A stretch of DNA of 64,000 nt from Chloroflexota bacterium. GTDB lineage: Bacteria; Chloroflexota; Anaerolineae; Anaerolineales; Anaerolineaceae. The notes under the pieces are model-generated. The model was not told the origin of the DNA. It searched no databases and saw only the letters and a list, made by a program, of their open reading frames with translations. The stretch covers positions 1 through 64,000 of the forward strand of contig JAMCRR010000098.1 in the NCBI GenBank assembly GCA_023381565.1, read 5' to 3'. The translations under genes were made by a program, and so were the position numbers. Shown piece after piece: positions 63,601 to 64,000 of the stretch (position 1 is its first letter; every line of letters begins with the position of its first letter).

Positions 63601-64000
63601 CCGTCCAGCTGGACCATCGGGCGCAGGTCTGGCGGAATGACCGGGAGGACCGTCAGAACCATCCATTCAGGCCGGTTCCCTGAGCGCCGGAAAGACTCAA
63701 CTACTTTGAGCCGCGTGGTTGCCTTCTTGCGCTTCTGTTTGCTCTTAGAGGTCCTCACCTCTTTCCAGAGGTCGGTTGCCAGCGAATCCAGATCCAGACG
63801 GCGCAGAATATCATAAAACGCTTCAGCGCCCATATCCGCCCGAAAAACCTGGCCCCAGCGAGATTTAAGCTCTCGGTAGCGGCTCTCGCTAACAAACGTG
63901 AACGGGCGCAGCTCCTGTAGCTCATCGCGCATGTGCGAGTTTTGGTTCTGGGTCTCCGCGGATTGATCTTCGAGCTGGTTGCGCAAAGCATTCATGGATT
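60615..64000 (-). CDS. rpoC: RNA polymerase beta' subunit (5' part missing)
   Basis: About 1128 codons are in the window; the gene continues past the right edge, so the Met at 63995 is internal. The visible part includes the clamp and rudder segments ([36 protein letters not shown]), the catalytic NADFDGDQM triad of Asp residues that hold Mg, the bridge helix and trigger-loop region ([20 protein letters not shown]), and the C-terminal clamp ending PTATD. The zinc-ribbon N-terminus lies outside. The C-terminal part has the Cys-rich EEDCGTKEG and CQKCYGMDL zinc site. rpoB is expected just outside the window. A clear terminator follows. Confidence 0.98.
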   Translation of the reverse strand, partial: SMNALRNQLEDQSAETQNQNSHMRDELQELRPFTFVSESRYRELKSRWGQVFRADMGAEAFYDILRRLDLDSLATDLWKEVRTSKSKQKRKKATTRLKVVESFRRSGNRPEWMVLTVLPVIPPDLRPMVQLDGGRFATSDLNDLYRRVINRNNRLKRLLELGAPDVIVRNEKRMLQEAVDSLIDNSQRGKALSRRGRRELKSLSDMLKGKKGRFRRNLLGKRVDYSGRSVIVVGPTLKLYQCGLPKTMALELYRPFVIARLVTHNYAANVKGARRFIERNRPEVWEVLEEVIKERPVLLNRAPTLHRLGIQAFEPILIEGSAIQLHPLVTTAFNADFDGDQMAVHVPLSEKAVWESRQLMLASKNLLKPADGEPIISPSKDMVLGVYYLTMYDNQPHRGDGRIFASMDEVELAYSLEQVEIHSKVQLRVETWYDDTDSRQLEPTTRMVNTTVGRVIFNRILPEEAQFVNQVLDKGGVKDLVAEVYEICGQDVTTEVADRIKDIGFEYAMRSGATIAVADITVPPEKVDIINKALLDVESVQRDFRRGLLTEQEQNERVIEIWQQTTKEVGDAVRRYMDPNGNLATMANSGATKGGFGPISQLAGMRGLMADPAGRIIPLPIRSNFREGLTALEYFISTHGARKGLADTALRTADAGYLTRRLVDVAQDVIVNEEDCGTKEGILIRRADDVAGQSMGVRLYGRLTADRVVDPMTGEILAERDEMLDHDLVRRIVSAGVDEVKVRSPLTCELTHGICQKCYGMDLGRGIVVELGSTVGIVAAQSIGEPGTQLTLRTFHTGGVAAGGDITTGLPRVEELFEARRTPKGEAIISRIKGVAHIIQSERGDLRVVRVDNSEMVDDVYEIPEEWTISAEDGTPIEQGGLVAFLGEATITAHHAGRVRLEDRKVIVAYEQRETEEDEIPSTARLVIKENEHVEAGQPLTEGSLNPHSILHINGREACQMYLLSEIQKVYRSQGQNINDKHFEVIIRKMMGKVQVIRPGDTPYLPQDLVDRLTIQKFNEQNLAESKQPARFVEILLGVTKASLSTDSFLSASSFQHTIKVLAGAAIASMEDPLYGLKENVIIGKLIPAGTGFVPGRFNLKEVEEKVVQEAPVSADNPVVDLPTATD

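Noticed and set aside
1-64000. tRNA, rRNA, CRISPR array, insertion sequence, prophage and replication-origin features
   Set aside because: I looked for T-loop and anticodon patterns, regularly spaced repeats, transposase or integrase frames and DnaA-box clusters, and saw none that hold up. A scan with a covariance model for tRNAs would settle this.

Overview
The window looks like chromosomal DNA of a member of the Chloroflexota, most likely Anaerolineae. The basis is indirect: moderately high GC, secreted lipoproteins with long Pro/Thr/Ala linkers after the lipobox, a split maltodextrin transporter, a uridine kinase with a threonyl-tRNA-synthetase-like front end, and a glyA-gcvT gene fusion. 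I see no rRNA, tRNA, CRISPR array, transposase or phage gene. Coding density is high.

Layout. 1-9734: the 5' end of a LacI-type regulator with two operator-like sites, then a GntR/HutC regulator and a rightward run of an APC permease, a calcineurin-type phosphoesterase, a nucleotidyltransferase-fold protein, a HisC-like aminotransferase, an FGGY kinase, a NERD-like membrane protein and a polytopic membrane protein. 9841-15247: a zinc-ribbon protein, a 3-ketosphinganine-reductase-like SDR, a leftward MFS-GNAT-GNAT operon and a rightward MFS exporter. 15261-21807: mrfA (with an HNH insertion) and mrfB repair genes, convergent with alaS. 21980-28907: a membrane-bound spermidine-synthase-like protein, a DUF1461 protein, an orphan sugar-ABC ATPase, mutS and a pterin dehydratase. 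28974-33827: a leftward operon fmt-glpK-panE-GH13 with every junction overlapping by 4 bp. 34017-35353: two DUF4870 proteins and a glutaredoxin. 35350-39242: a leftward operon of an acetyltransferase, an 11-TM membrane subtilase, an ECF sigma factor and a small membrane protein. 39368-46829: a lipase-like hydrolase, the GlyA-GcvT fusion, an aminotransferase and a uridine kinase. 47276-52609: a malE-malF-malG transporter with a secreted alpha-amylase. 52812-57232: a lipoate/octanoate transferase, a PhnD-like lipoprotein, a SanA-like protein, an HD protein and a glycosidase-like protein. 57253-64000: gyrA with a long basic tail, and rpoC running off the right edge.

How the genes work together. 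The amylase, MalEFG, the orphan ATPase and the cytoplasmic GH13 enzyme together form a plausible maltodextrin route, although they lie in three places. The GlyA-GcvT fusion and the LipM-like transferase both touch glycine cleavage (one-carbon transfer and lipoylation of GcvH). MrfA, MrfB and MutS are DNA repair. The membrane subtilase operon and the GntR-linked metabolic cluster are the least explained parts and the best candidates for undescribed systems. Several genes appear to be read from leaderless mRNAs, and two have short upstream ORFs that end at the next start codon.
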